Assembly: GCA_937136055.1 (NCBI GenBank)
Contig: CAKZOD010000103.1
Location: forward strand, 1 to 64,000
Source: an uncultured Oceanospirillaceae bacterium
GTDB taxonomy: Bacteria; Pseudomonadota; Gammaproteobacteria; Pseudomonadales; Balneatricaceae
Reading direction: 5' to 3'
DNA: 64,000 bases
Shown: in pieces, positions 35,350 to 45,224 of the stretch
Numbering within the stretch: the stretch's first letter is position 1
Layout of the letters: each line of letters starts with the position of its first letter
Made by a program: the position numbers and the translations under genes
The notes under the pieces: generated by a model
The model's input: the letters and a program-made list of their open reading frames with translations, nothing else
Told to the model about the DNA's origin: nothing
Databases searched by the model: none

Positions 35350-35946
35350 TTATAAATAGCTAGCAATATTCTTTATCATCAAATCCACATATAGCTCTTT
35401 TTCACCCACAGGTGCCACATAGTGTATGGCATCTTTTGCGGCTTCTATTCCCTGTGATTTAGCAATTACCCAAGTTGCTAAGTATTGAGAAGCAATGCAG
35501 CCGCCTGCGGTAGCAATATTGCCTTTCGCATAAAGCGCTTGATTAAGTACATTAATACCAGCCTCTTTAACCCAAGGTGTCGTCGTTAAATCAGTGCAGG
35601 CAGGAATATCATTTAACAGGCCAAGCTTGGCGAGTACTAAGGTGCCCGAGCATTGTGCTGCTATTAATTGCCGGCTAGGATCTAGCTTGAGCTGCTGCAT
35701 AATTTGTTGATCAGCCACTATTTCTCGGGTTTTCATACCGCTTCCTACAATAACAGCATCGGCCTCACAAGCTTCACTAAGATTTATATGCCGCTCAATC
35801 GTTAAGCCGTTCATCGACTTTACTTTTGGAGTAGGACTTGCAATAGATACTTGCCAACCAGGGGTTTTGATACGGTTCAAAATACCGAGGGCAATGAGTG
35901 AATCGAGCTCGTTAAATGCGTCGAATGTTAAGATGGCAATGTGCAT
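35350..35946 (-). CDS. DJ-1/PfpI family protein
   Basis: From the ATG at 35946 the product has 198 residues, starting MHIAILTFDAFNELDSLIAL, typical of the DJ-1/PfpI fold. The nucleophile Cys lies in AAQCSGTLVLAKLGLL. GGCIASQYLATWVI near the C-terminus also fits the family. Members include glyoxalases, amidases and stress chaperones. The gene is divergent from a MocR regulator, and a perfect palindrome lies in the shared upstream region, so it is a likely target of that regulator. Confidence 0.87.
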   Translation of the reverse strand: MHIAILTFDAFNELDSLIALGILNRIKTPGWQVSIASPTPKVKSMNGLTIERHINLSEACEADAVIVGSGMKTREIVADQQIMQQLKLDPSRQLIAAQCSGTLVLAKLGLLNDIPACTDLTTTPWVKEAGINVLNQALYAKGNIATAGGCIASQYLATWVIAKSQGIEAAKDAIHYVAPVGEKELYVDLMIKNIASYL

Positions 35947-35997
35947 AAGTCTCTCGCTAATTTGGTGATTGTGAGTCTTGAGTATATCGATTAAGAT

Positions 35998-36021
35998 CAT
36001 GACAATAAAATTATTGTCATG
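35998..36021. promoter_or_regulatory. Perfect palindrome between PfpI and MocR genes (probable operator)
   Basis: Two 11-bp arms, CATGACAATAA (35998-36008) and TTATTGTCATG (36011-36021), are separated by AA. The site is 52 bp upstream of the DJ-1/PfpI start and 14 bp upstream of the MocR start. That position suits repression of both genes by the MocR protein. Confidence 0.65.
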
Positions 36022-36034
36022 GATACAATTTGCA

Positions 36035-37369
36035 ATGCCTAGCCCTAGATATAAAAGCATCGTTGACACTTTAGCTGCTCAAATCAATAGCGGTGAGCTA
36101 GCGCCGGGTTATAAACTGGCCACTCATCGTCAACTTGCGGCGCAGCATAAGATCGCACTAGTGACGGCTTCTCGGGTGTATGCTGAGCTTGAAGAAATGG
36201 GCTTAGTGAGCGGTGAAGCAGGGCGTGGCACTTTCGTCAGAGAAACAGCGCTACCTTTGGGCAATGGTATTGATCAGCCTGCTGCCAAAGAGGGAGTGAT
36301 CGATTTAAATTTTAATTCCCCTTCATTGCCTAGCCAGACGAAGTTGCTGCGAGATAGCCTGCAAAAAATGGCTGCATCAGGTGACCTAGAAACGCTGCTG
36401 CACTATCAGCCCCATGCTGGGCGCAAGCATGAGCGCGAAATTATGGCTGCGCACTTGGCTTTAAGTGGTGTTCAAGTTGATGCTACGCAAGTGCTTATCG
36501 TCAGTGGTGCGCAACATGGTCTGGCTTGCACAGTCATGACGTTGCTGAAGCCCGGCGATGTGGTGGCAGTGGATGCGCTGACTTATCCCGGATTTAAAGT
36601 GTTGGCTCAAGTGCATCGATTGGAATTGGTGGCTATTCCTGTAACAAAGAATGGGCCGGACTTCGCAGCGTTACAAAAGCTGTGCACAGAGCGACCTGTG
36701 CGTGCAGTTTACACCATGCCAACTATGCATAACCCGCTGGGCTGGGTATTGAGCCTAGAGCAGCGTGAGCAGATTGTTCGTATTGCCAAGGCCCATGAGC
36801 TGCTGATTATTGAAGATGCTGCCTATGCCTTTTTGGCAGACAATCCACCACCGCCTTTATTTGCACTTTCTGGGGATAATTGCGTGTATATCTCAGGCAT
36901 TTCTAAAAGTATCGCGACAGGTTTAAGAGTGGGTTACGTTGCTGCTCCTGATAAGTGGGTCGCTAAAATCGATCGTACAATTCGAGCAACCACTTGGAAT
37001 ACACCGGGCTTAATGACAGCGCTTGCGTGTAGCTGGGTGGAGGATAAGACCGTTGCAATACTGGAACGAGAGAAGCGAGAAGATGCGAGAAAGCGTCAGC
37101 TGTTAGCCGCTCAAGTATTTGAGGGAATGAATTACATAAGCCATCCGAGCAGCTATTTCCTATGGCTGCCATTACCTGAAGAGGTGCGTGAAGACCAAGT
37201 GGTAATGGCGCTATTAGAGCTTGGCATCAGTGTATCTGGGGCAGAGCCTTTTTCTACAGCCGATAATGTACCCCATGCTATACGCATAGCCTTGGGTTCT
37301 GTAGCGTTTAAAAAATTAGCGCCAGCGCTGCGCAAGGTGCGTGAAACAGTCGAGTATTTTGCTTGTTAG
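36035..37369 (+). CDS. MocR-type GntR regulator with aminotransferase domain
   Basis: From the ATG at 36035 the product has 444 residues. A GntR winged helix occupies the first 75 residues (YKSIVDTLAAQINSGELAPG, ATHRQLAAQHKIALVTASRVY). A fold type I aminotransferase domain follows, with YTMPTMHNPLG, IIEDAAYAFL and the PLP lysine Lys291 in ISGISKSIATGLRVGY. MocR proteins use pyridoxal phosphate as a ligand-sensing cofactor and regulate neighbouring genes. The divergent DJ-1/PfpI gene and the palindrome between them mark the probable target. Confidence 0.92.
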   Translation: MPSPRYKSIVDTLAAQINSGELAPGYKLATHRQLAAQHKIALVTASRVYAELEEMGLVSGEAGRGTFVRETALPLGNGIDQPAAKEGVIDLNFNSPSLPSQTKLLRDSLQKMAASGDLETLLHYQPHAGRKHEREIMAAHLALSGVQVDATQVLIVSGAQHGLACTVMTLLKPGDVVAVDALTYPGFKVLAQVHRLELVAIPVTKNGPDFAALQKLCTERPVRAVYTMPTMHNPLGWVLSLEQREQIVRIAKAHELLIIEDAAYAFLADNPPPPLFALSGDNCVYISGISKSIATGLRVGYVAAPDKWVAKIDRTIRATTWNTPGLMTALACSWVEDKTVAILEREKREDARKRQLLAAQVFEGMNYISHPSSYFLWLPLPEEVREDQVVMALLELGISVSGAEPFSTADNVPHAIRIALGSVAFKKLAPALRKVRETVEYFAC

Positions 37370-37501
37370 CTCCTTGGGTTGAGAGAAAAGAAGCATTTAT
37401 ATTAACTAGTTAACCTGATAAGGTTCGCTGTTTTTGAATTGTTAAACCATGTGAGTTTTCTGAAAATTATATTTTAAAATACAATATATTAGGGCCATTA
37501 A

Positions 37502-38200
37502 ATGAGTAAACCTGCCGTATCAATTGCTGAACCTTGTACTATTGCGATTAAAGATAGTGATCAACATTTTCCGGTTAATCGGATTTTCTGTGTTGGTAGG
37601 AACTATGCTGCTCACTCTATTGAAATGGGTGATAACCCAGACAGAGACCCTCCGTTCTTTTTTTGTAAACCTGCTGATACAGTGCTTTCAGGTAACAGCG
37701 TAGAGTTAGCATATCCGCCACGCACTTCAGAGTTACACTACGAAGTTGAAATGGTTATTGGCTTGAAAGAGGACTGTGTCAATGTGTCAGCTGAGCAAGC
37801 ACTTAAGCTCGTTTTCGGGGCGGCTGTGGGTATCGAGTTTACGCGCAGAGATCTGCAAAACACCGCTAAAAAGCAAGGGCGGCCTTGGGATATGGGTAAA
37901 GGTTTTGATGGTAGTGCAGTGATTGGAGAGATGACTGTATTTGATGAGCAGAGTTTGCCGCAACAAGGCGCGCTTTCATTACAAGTTAATGGTGAATACC
38001 GCCAACAATGTGATCTATCAGATTTGATTTGGTCAATCAGTGAGACGATTGCAGAACTATCAACCTATCTAACGTTGAGGGCTGGCGACGTAATATTCAC
38101 GGGTACTCCCGACGGTGTTGGACCGGTTGTGGTGGGTGATCAGCTATTTGCACAATGTGCGGGGCTGAGTCCGCTAAAAGCAAAAATTATTTCTGCATAA
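37502..38200 (+). CDS. Fumarylacetoacetate hydrolase family protein
   Basis: The 232-residue protein has the family core: RIFCVGRNYAAHSIEMG, FFFCKPADTVL, LHYEVEMVIGL with the metal-binding Glu pair, GIEFTRRDLQNTAKKQGRPW, and FTGTPDGVGPV at the C-terminus. The short length and RPW-DMGKGFD segment are like fumarylpyruvate or acylpyruvate hydrolases of aromatic breakdown. No aromatic ring-cleavage gene is adjacent, so the substrate is open. The gene stands alone. Confidence 0.9.
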   Translation: MSKPAVSIAEPCTIAIKDSDQHFPVNRIFCVGRNYAAHSIEMGDNPDRDPPFFFCKPADTVLSGNSVELAYPPRTSELHYEVEMVIGLKEDCVNVSAEQALKLVFGAAVGIEFTRRDLQNTAKKQGRPWDMGKGFDGSAVIGEMTVFDEQSLPQQGALSLQVNGEYRQQCDLSDLIWSISETIAELSTYLTLRAGDVIFTGTPDGVGPVVVGDQLFAQCAGLSPLKAKIISA

Positions 38201-38255
38201 ATGCTGAATATTCGTTAAGATAACAGCCATTTACTGATATGAGATCAATTTTAAA

Positions 38256-38939
38256 ATGGATGTAGCTAACATTTGGCAAGATTCTTTAAATACTGTTAAT
38301 GGTTGGTTTTCTGCTGAATCCAGCGGAGAAGTTCTCACTTTAGCGAGTGTCAGCCTATTAGCGTTAGTTAGTGTTGTTGTAGGTGCGTTTATTGCAAATC
38401 ATAGTATTCGCAAGTTAGCCCGTGAATCAATCGATCGCCAGCACCAGCAGGAGATTGAGAATCAACAGGCGGCTGTTGATGGTTATTTACATGCTTTACA
38501 CGTTGAATCAAAAGTAGTTTTTGAAACCTTTCAAACAAAGATTGGCAAGGCGTTAGAAACGCTAGAGCAAGATGAAGCTTTTTTGAAAAGTTATCCGCAG
38601 GGGAGTGAATACTTCTGTGTGTATAACAGAAATACGCAGATGCTAGGTGAGGTATCTAACGATGCACTGCGATTACAAATTGTGAAAGCCAATTCACTGT
38701 TTAAAGCATTTTTAGATACGTTACGCTATCACGATCAATTGGTGGCTCATTTCAATGCATTGGACCTACTGGCAGAGCAAAGTCAGAAACCGATTGATGA
38801 GGGTGCGGCAAAGCGCCAATTAAGTGTAGTGAGAGAGCATACTAAAGCATTGAAATTAGAGCATTCAATTATGTCTTCCCAGATGTATCAAATGATTGCG
38901 ATGCTAAGGTCACACCGCCATAAAAAAGTCGATGAGTAA
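38256..38939 (+). CDS. Hypothetical membrane-anchored coiled-coil protein
   Basis: The 227-residue product has one N-terminal membrane helix (about residues 27-50, LTLASVSLLALVSVVVGAFI), followed by a mostly helical, charged cytoplasmic part likely to form coiled coils (ESIDRQHQQEIENQQAAVD, then LKLEHSIMSSQMYQMIAML). I recognise no domain. A hairpin that may terminate transcription follows 20 bp after the stop. Confidence 0.65.
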   Translation: MDVANIWQDSLNTVNGWFSAESSGEVLTLASVSLLALVSVVVGAFIANHSIRKLARESIDRQHQQEIENQQAAVDGYLHALHVESKVVFETFQTKIGKALETLEQDEAFLKSYPQGSEYFCVYNRNTQMLGEVSNDALRLQIVKANSLFKAFLDTLRYHDQLVAHFNALDLLAEQSQKPIDEGAAKRQLSVVREHTKALKLEHSIMSSQMYQMIAMLRSHRHKKVDE

Positions 38940-38959
38940 CAATGTATTATAATATCAAT

Positions 38960-38983
38960 GAGCACTTACACCGCTAAGTGCTC
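38960..38983 (+). terminator. Hairpin after the coiled-coil protein gene
   Basis: GAGCACTTA (38960-38968) and TAAGTGCTC (38975-38983) form a perfect 9-bp stem with a 6-base loop. No T run follows, so it could be a weak terminator or an mRNA-stabilising end. Confidence 0.5.
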
Positions 38984-39269
38984 TATCGACAAAACGCTGC
39001 ATAGCGCGGCGCCTTTTCAAGTATTCTCCTCAAGCAAAAAAACGCATTTATATAATATTTGTACCTATATTCACTTTCTCAGCGTTGCTTTATATTACAG
39101 AGCGGGTTTGGCGTTAAATGAAAGTGACAAAGCAAACATATGCTTAAAAGCAGATTCCTCTGCTAACATATCTCATTACTCAAACTCAGAACTCTCTTTT
39201 TTAGGAACACGCTCTCAGGCTAAGAGCATTTTTGATTTTCAGGCTGTTTAGGCCAAGGGTTAGAGTAAT

Positions 39270-41258
39270 TTGTGTGATCATCAAGCGCTACTAGAAGTGA
39301 TGCAGCATTGTGCAAAGCGAGCGACGGATAAAGCGGGGCTTAGTGATTACATAAAAGAGCTTGCTCAAGTGCTGCAGCTAGAAATCGGAATAGCTAATGT
39401 TAGTGTGCTGCTGATCAACCCTACCAGTTTACAACTTCAACAATTTTTCATTTCAGATTTAGCATTAACCCCTCAAGACTCCCAATACAACAGTAAGGCA
39501 GCAATGACTGAGTTGTTCAACGGTGACGTCGGCAATTGGATGCTAGCCAACGATAGTGACTGCTTTATTCACAGCGCACAAGGTTTTTCAAATCAACATA
39601 TTCTGACCAGGAGCTATCAAGGAATTCCACTGCCTGAACAGCTAATAGGGTGTTTGTTAAAAGTTGAAAACCAAGTAGTGGGAGTGTTAATTGTTAAGTG
39701 CTACAAGGCATCCTCTGAATTTGAACAACATCAGAGTTTGATGCTTCGCATCGGCTACTTTTTGAGCGAAAAAATAGCTTCGAATCAGCGAGAGGCTCAG
39801 CTGCAAGCGTTTAAAGATAGTCAGCGCCGTGATTTACAGGAACAGCTGCAGCAAAGCGCAAAAGCAGAGGAATTGCAGCGAGCATTGTATAAAGTAGCAG
39901 CGCTCTCGACAGAGCAATTAACTATCGATGATTTTTATCGAAAAGTACATCAGATTCTCGGCACGCTCATTGATGCCAGTAACATAGGTATTATTGGCTA
40001 TGATGAAGAAACGTCGAAATTAAACTATGGCTACGTGCAATCTTGCAAACAAGATGACTTCCAAGTTAATAAGGAGCAAACCCTAGGAGCAGGGTTTAGT
40101 TCTTATATCATTCGAGAGCGAACAGCCGCATTATTAACTCCTAAAGATGCAGATAAGCTGGTTGCGTTGGGCAAAATTACCGGCTTGCGTGGCAATCAAG
40201 ATTTCCATTACTGGATGGGAGCTCCTTTAATTTTTGATGGTACGGTTTACGGCACTGTCACGCTGCAAAGTTATGATTGTGATGTGATTTATAATGAGAA
40301 AGATTTGCAGTTATTGCTGTTCTTAGCAAATCATATAGCCAGAGCCTTAGCTATCCATCAAAAGCAACAATTACAGGAGCAAGAACAGCAGCGGTTGAAA
40401 GAGCAGCAGGCACTACTTGAAGAGCAGAACGCACAAATTAACCAAACGCTTAAAGATCTCCATTTAACAGAGCAAGCATTAATTAAAAAAGAAAAGATTA
40501 ACTCTCTCGGAGAATTGGTCGCAGATGTGGCTACTCAGTTAACAGAACCGCTTAAAGCCTGTCATGAAATTCTCGCTACATTCCTGCTCAAGAATAATGA
40601 ATTCCAGGAAGGGTATCATGGCAAGTCATTAAGTGAAGAGTTTCTGAATCGCAATATTCTAGAAACCTTAGAGGCTGAGAAATCACTAGCGGAAAATATG
40701 CATACCGCGGCTTGTCTTATAAATAAGCTAAAGCAAATATCTGTAGAAGAAAATACTAGTGAAATCTCAAAGATAAACCTACTTGAATATATTAACCGGA
40801 TATTTCTGAGTCTTAAGGGGTCTTTAAAAGCGAGAAATGTTGTCTTGCAAATAGAGTGTGATACGCAAATAGCGATAAGAACCAATGCAAGAGCGCTTTC
40901 TAAAGTATTAAGGCATTTGATTGATAACTCAATATGCCATGCTTTTGGTGATCAAGAGCAAAAAGTGATTCAAATATTATTCTCCCTTGAAGACAATCAA
41001 GTCATGCTCCATTACAGCGATAATGGTGTCGGCATGAGTAAGCAGGCTTTAAAAAAGCTGTTTACGCCGTTTTATTCGACCAGTAATACGCCGGGAAGCG
41101 GTTTAGGCAGTAGTTGTATCTATAACTTAGTAAGCTCTTCTTTACATGGTAATTTAGTGGTAAAAAGCCCAGAGAACTCAGGTGTTTGTTATCAAATAGC
41201 ATTTCCAAGCCTTAGTCGGTTGAATAAAGTGACAGGCGAGCGGGGGAGCAATGGATGA
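39270..41258 (+). CDS. GAF histidine kinase-like protein lacking the phospho-acceptor His
   Basis: The 662-residue soluble protein (TTG start at 39270, or an internal Met near 39300) has an N-terminal GAF-like region, a second GAF domain (about residues 205-365), a coiled coil, a HisKA-like helix pair and a HATPase_c domain. In the paralogue at 41251 the H box reads SGIAHEINTPL; here the aligned string is ADVATQLTEPL, so Thr422 replaces His. The ATPase boxes are partly kept: LIDNSICHAF (N box), YSDNGVGMSK (G1) and GSGLGSSCIYNL (G2). It probably cannot phosphorylate itself and may regulate its partner. The two frames overlap by 8 bp. Confidence 0.82.
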   Translation: MCDHQALLEVMQHCAKRATDKAGLSDYIKELAQVLQLEIGIANVSVLLINPTSLQLQQFFISDLALTPQDSQYNSKAAMTELFNGDVGNWMLANDSDCFIHSAQGFSNQHILTRSYQGIPLPEQLIGCLLKVENQVVGVLIVKCYKASSEFEQHQSLMLRIGYFLSEKIASNQREAQLQAFKDSQRRDLQEQLQQSAKAEELQRALYKVAALSTEQLTIDDFYRKVHQILGTLIDASNIGIIGYDEETSKLNYGYVQSCKQDDFQVNKEQTLGAGFSSYIIRERTAALLTPKDADKLVALGKITGLRGNQDFHYWMGAPLIFDGTVYGTVTLQSYDCDVIYNEKDLQLLLFLANHIARALAIHQKQQLQEQEQQRLKEQQALLEEQNAQINQTLKDLHLTEQALIKKEKINSLGELVADVATQLTEPLKACHEILATFLLKNNEFQEGYHGKSLSEEFLNRNILETLEAEKSLAENMHTAACLINKLKQISVEENTSEISKINLLEYINRIFLSLKGSLKARNVVLQIECDTQIAIRTNARALSKVLRHLIDNSICHAFGDQEQKVIQILFSLEDNQVMLHYSDNGVGMSKQALKKLFTPFYSTSNTPGSGLGSSCIYNLVSSSLHGNLVVKSPENSGVCYQIAFPSLSRLNKVTGERGSNG

Positions 41259-43227
41259 TCAGAAAATGCTGAGCCTAGAAATTAACCCGCTGTCACTATT
41301 TGAGGCTGCTGAGAAATTGCATTTGCGGGTTGAAAGTTACGATAGTTACGCAGCGGCCGTTTATCAAAATATTCAAAAGCAATTACCTGTCGATAATCTC
41401 TATTTCGTTTTAGATAGATCGGATCAGTTAGATTATTTGAAAGTAGCAGGCAAAGAGCAAGAGGTAATAATAGAGCGCTTTAGTCAGTTAATGCCTGATC
41501 AGCAGGTTTCACCCATCGCTTGGATTATCTTTCAGCGCTTAGAAAAAGTCATCACTAAAACAGACCCTCAATGGGGCACACAGTTTGGTGTTGAACAGTG
41601 GCTTGGCTTTCCAATGCTAAACAGGCAAGGTAAGTGTTTTGGAGCATTAGTCATTGAAAACGACCAAAGTGAATTACGTTATACAGACACTCAAATTAGT
41701 ATATTAAGAGTGCTTGCTAGCTACGTGACATTTGGCGTCGAATACTGGTTAGATTTTCCGCAAAATAGCTCGAAAGAGCCAGAGCATGCGCAATTACTGA
41801 AGCAACAAATACAAGCATCAACCCATGCTGAAAAGATACAGCAGGTACTTTATGAAATTGCCTCTTTAGCTAACGCTCAACTACCTTTGTATGAAATGTA
41901 TAAAAAGATTCATCAGAACATCGATACGATAATTGATGCGCGAAACTTTTGTATAGCGAGCTATGAAGCAGGTGAAGTGACCTTCTCTTACGTTGTAGAC
42001 CAAGAGGGGGGAGAGCAGCATTTAGGGCGTACCTTCCCTGTTGGAGATGGCTTAAACTCCTATGTCGTTAGAACTGGCCAATCTACGATGTTTACTCAAA
42101 GCAACTTTCATCAACTTTTGAGAGAAGGGAAAATATGGAATGTGATGGGAGGAACCGATTTTAGCTGCTGGATTGGCGCACCTATTATTTATGAAGGTGT
42201 TATGTATGGAGTGATCTCTGTGCAAAGCTATATTGATTACTCTAACATCCTTTACACTCAAGCTGATTTAGATTTATTAGAGTTTATTGCAGGGCATGTT
42301 GCTGCTGTGATGCAGGCGAATCGAAAATCCGATCTGCTTCGTAAAACACGCACAGAGTTGATGCGAAAGTGCCTGATTGAAGAGCAGCAAAATCAGCAGC
42401 TAGTGAGCGCGTTAAAAGAGTTAAAAGAAGCACAGTTAAAAGTTATTCATCGAGAAAAAATGATGTCTCTTGGTGGTGTTGTGTCAGGCATTGCCCATGA
42501 AATTAATACGCCTCTTGGAACATGTATAACCAGTGTGAGCCACAGTGAAAATCTTAACCTTGAATTACAGCAATCTATCTCAGATAAACAGCTAAGCGCA
42601 AAGAAACTTCAAGGCTATGCTGAGAAAAGACAGCAAGCGGTACAGCTTATAAATCACAATATGAAAAAGATTGAGAAGCTTATGGGGCAGTTCAAGGAGA
42701 TGACGACTGAGCATACCCAAGAGCGTATCAAGCAGTTCGACTTGAAAGCTTTGCTAGAGAATATTATAGAGTCACTGCAAGGGATCTTAAGGCCTGCAGG
42801 ACATCAAATACAATTGACTTGTGAAGATGGCTTAAAAATAGCAACAGTGCAAAGTGCGGTTCAAAGAATCGTACTAAATATGTTTCTAAATTCCATTCAT
42901 CATGCTTATGACGCCGATCAAAAAGGTTACTTACGGCTATCGATTGAGCGACGAGATAAACAGATAATCCTAAAGTATAGTGATGGTGGGAAAGGAATGG
43001 CGCAGTCAGATTTAGATAAACTATTTGATCCTTTTTTCACGACCAAACGAGGGGTTGTCGCAGAAGGCGTCGATGGTGTTTTGAAATCAGCAGGTATTAG
43101 CGCCGGGGGATTAGGCGCGCACCAGATTTATCACCTTGCGGTAACAACGCTTGGCGGTGAGTTACAAGTTTCCTGCCCTAAGGATTTAGGGCTATATTAC
43201 AAAATATCCTTTCCCGCGGAGCTCTGA
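41251..43227 (+). CDS. GAF sensor histidine kinase (orphan)
   Basis: The 658-residue protein has the same layout as its upstream paralogue: GAF-like region, GAF domain (with LGRTFPVGDGLNSYVVRTGQ), coiled coil, HisKA and HATPase_c. Here the H box is intact, SGIAHEINTPLGT, with His416. The ATPase boxes are LNMFLNSIHHAY, YSDGGKGMAQ, LFDPFFTTKRG and GGLGAHQIYHL. There is no membrane segment, so the signal is cytoplasmic. No response regulator gene is near. The 8-bp overlap with the degenerate kinase suggests the two are made together, perhaps as a heterodimer. Confidence 0.88.
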   Translation: MDDQKMLSLEINPLSLFEAAEKLHLRVESYDSYAAAVYQNIQKQLPVDNLYFVLDRSDQLDYLKVAGKEQEVIIERFSQLMPDQQVSPIAWIIFQRLEKVITKTDPQWGTQFGVEQWLGFPMLNRQGKCFGALVIENDQSELRYTDTQISILRVLASYVTFGVEYWLDFPQNSSKEPEHAQLLKQQIQASTHAEKIQQVLYEIASLANAQLPLYEMYKKIHQNIDTIIDARNFCIASYEAGEVTFSYVVDQEGGEQHLGRTFPVGDGLNSYVVRTGQSTMFTQSNFHQLLREGKIWNVMGGTDFSCWIGAPIIYEGVMYGVISVQSYIDYSNILYTQADLDLLEFIAGHVAAVMQANRKSDLLRKTRTELMRKCLIEEQQNQQLVSALKELKEAQLKVIHREKMMSLGGVVSGIAHEINTPLGTCITSVSHSENLNLELQQSISDKQLSAKKLQGYAEKRQQAVQLINHNMKKIEKLMGQFKEMTTEHTQERIKQFDLKALLENIIESLQGILRPAGHQIQLTCEDGLKIATVQSAVQRIVLNMFLNSIHHAYDADQKGYLRLSIERRDKQIILKYSDGGKGMAQSDLDKLFDPFFTTKRGVVAEGVDGVLKSAGISAGGLGAHQIYHLAVTTLGGELQVSCPKDLGLYYKISFPAEL

Positions 43228-43380
43228 CTCAAAATTCTCTCTTTTTCAGCAATCAAACGCTCCGTTATCATCAGATTGCAATATCAGCCATGTACTTTAG
43301 TCTATAGATTCTTAGGTAGCGTTGCGCTGCTTGCGCGCAGGCGCTAAAGTGCATGCATTAGTGATAAAGGGAGATATTGA

Positions 43381-45156
43381 GTGAAGCAAGCGGCAGAGTC
43401 GACAGTATTGGAATATATTGATCAATTTAGTGAAGTGTTTAACAAGAAATTACAGGAAGTTTTAAGCAAATCATTAAACGTTGATACAGCAACCCCTGTA
43501 GCACCGGTTGATAGTGCACAATTTAGTGAATTGCTAACTTCGGCAAATGTTGATACTGCTAAGCTAGTTACCGAGCAAATGGCATTTATGGAGCAGCAAA
43601 TGCAGCTCTGGCAAAATGCGACGAAAGCAATGCTAGGTGAACAAGTTAGCCCTGTTATTAGCGAAAATAAGGGAGATCACCGATTTAAAGACGAGCAGTG
43701 GTCACAAAGCCCTGTTTACAGTTACATCAAGCAAGCTTACTTACTCAATTCAAAAATGCTCCAAAGCACTGTTGAGTCACTAGAGTTTGCAGACCCAAAA
43801 GTTGCTGAGCAAGTAAAGTTCTACACTCGCCAATACATAAATGCAGCTTCTCCTACCAATAGTATTCTGACCAACCCTGAAGTATGCCGAGAAATCCTAG
43901 AAAGCAAAGGCGAGAACCTTGCTAAGGGGATGGATAATTTTATGGGTGATTTGCAGCGCAGCCCTGTAGAGGCTTTCAGTGTAACGCAAACAGACCCCGA
44001 TGCTTTTACACTGGGCGAAGATTTAGCGACAACTCCCGGTAAGGTTGTATTTGAGAACGATTTTATACAACTTATTCAATACCAAGCGGTAACAGATAAG
44101 GTTTATAAACAGCCTATTTTAATCACGCCGCCGTTTATCAATAAATATTACATCTTAGATTTAGATCAGAAAAAATCGCTAGTGCGCTGGTTAGTTGAGC
44201 AAGGTTATTCCGTCTTTATCATTTCTTGGGTGAATCCAGATGCTAGCTTTGCTGAGAAGGACTTTGGTGATTATATGCACCAAGGACCTATCGCGGCATT
44301 AGATGTGGTTCAGCAAATTACTAAGGTGACAAAAGTTAATATGGTGGGGTGGTGTGTCGGCGGTACGTTACTGGCAACAGCGGTGGCGTATTTAAGAGCA
44401 AAGCAAGATACCCGCGTTAACTCGATGACTTTATTAACAACATTGTTAGATTTTTCAGAGCCCGGTGAAGTTGGTGTGTATCTTTCAGAGAAAAATATGC
44501 CGATGATAGAAAAAGCCGCTGATGAAAAAGGCTATTTCGATGGCCGTGTATTAGGGCTTGGCTTTAGCATGCTTAGAGAAAATAACTTGTTTTGGTCATA
44601 CTTTGTTAATAACTATTTAAAAGGTAAGGACCCTGTGCCTTTTGATTTGTTGTATTGGAACAGTGATCCCACTAATTTTCCGGCCGCTGCTTTTAAGCAA
44701 TACTTGAAAAACACTTACCTCAATAACAACCTTAAAGAGGCGGGTAGTTTAACGATTGATGGTGTCGGAATTGATTTGAAAAATATCGATGTGCCTTGCT
44801 ATTTTCTTTCTACCCTTGCTGATCACATTGTACCTTGGCAAGGGTCTTACAAAGGCACTCAGTTAGTATCAGGTGATGCTCGCTTTGTGCTCTCGGGCTC
44901 AGGTCACTTAGCGGGGGTGATTAATCCGGTTGAAGGCGGTAAATACCCTCACTGGATTGGGTCAGAGCAAGCAGCAGATGCTCAAACTTGGTTTGCCGAG
45001 GCTGAAAAGCAAGAGGGCTCGTGGTGGCCTGATTGGCATCAATGGTTAGCGCCACAATCAGGTAATCAAGTAAAGGCTAGAACAGTAGGACGAACCAAGG
45101 CGTATCCTGCAATTGAGGATGCCCCAGGGCGCTATGTGAAAGTTCGCTTGGGTTGA
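43381..45156 (+). CDS. phaC: Class I poly(3-hydroxyalkanoate) synthase
   Basis: The 591-residue protein begins with GTG after a GGGAGA ribosome-binding site. The alpha/beta hydrolase core has the synthase lipase box VGWCVGG with Cys325, catalytic Asp481 in DHIVPW and His509 in GSGHLAG, close to the spacing of the Cupriavidus enzyme (319/480/508). IISWVNPDASFAEKDFGDY and WNSDPTNFPAA are family signatures. It polymerises (R)-3-hydroxyacyl-CoA into PHA on granules. phaR, granule proteins, phaZ and phaB follow downstream. Confidence 0.96.
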   Translation: MKQAAESTVLEYIDQFSEVFNKKLQEVLSKSLNVDTATPVAPVDSAQFSELLTSANVDTAKLVTEQMAFMEQQMQLWQNATKAMLGEQVSPVISENKGDHRFKDEQWSQSPVYSYIKQAYLLNSKMLQSTVESLEFADPKVAEQVKFYTRQYINAASPTNSILTNPEVCREILESKGENLAKGMDNFMGDLQRSPVEAFSVTQTDPDAFTLGEDLATTPGKVVFENDFIQLIQYQAVTDKVYKQPILITPPFINKYYILDLDQKKSLVRWLVEQGYSVFIISWVNPDASFAEKDFGDYMHQGPIAALDVVQQITKVTKVNMVGWCVGGTLLATAVAYLRAKQDTRVNSMTLLTTLLDFSEPGEVGVYLSEKNMPMIEKAADEKGYFDGRVLGLGFSMLRENNLFWSYFVNNYLKGKDPVPFDLLYWNSDPTNFPAAAFKQYLKNTYLNNNLKEAGSLTIDGVGIDLKNIDVPCYFLSTLADHIVPWQGSYKGTQLVSGDARFVLSGSGHLAGVINPVEGGKYPHWIGSEQAADAQTWFAEAEKQEGSWWPDWHQWLAPQSGNQVKARTVGRTKAYPAIEDAPGRYVKVRLG

Positions 45157-45224
45157 TTGCTGATTTTTACCTGAATAAAACTCAAACAGTACGAATCTAA
45201 CTGCAGCAGGTCTTTTACAGGTTC

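Noticed and set aside
38958..39251. 97-codon frame between the coiled-coil gene and the first kinase
   Set aside because: Its first codons lie inside a perfect hairpin, no ribosome-binding site is present and the product has no coherent composition.
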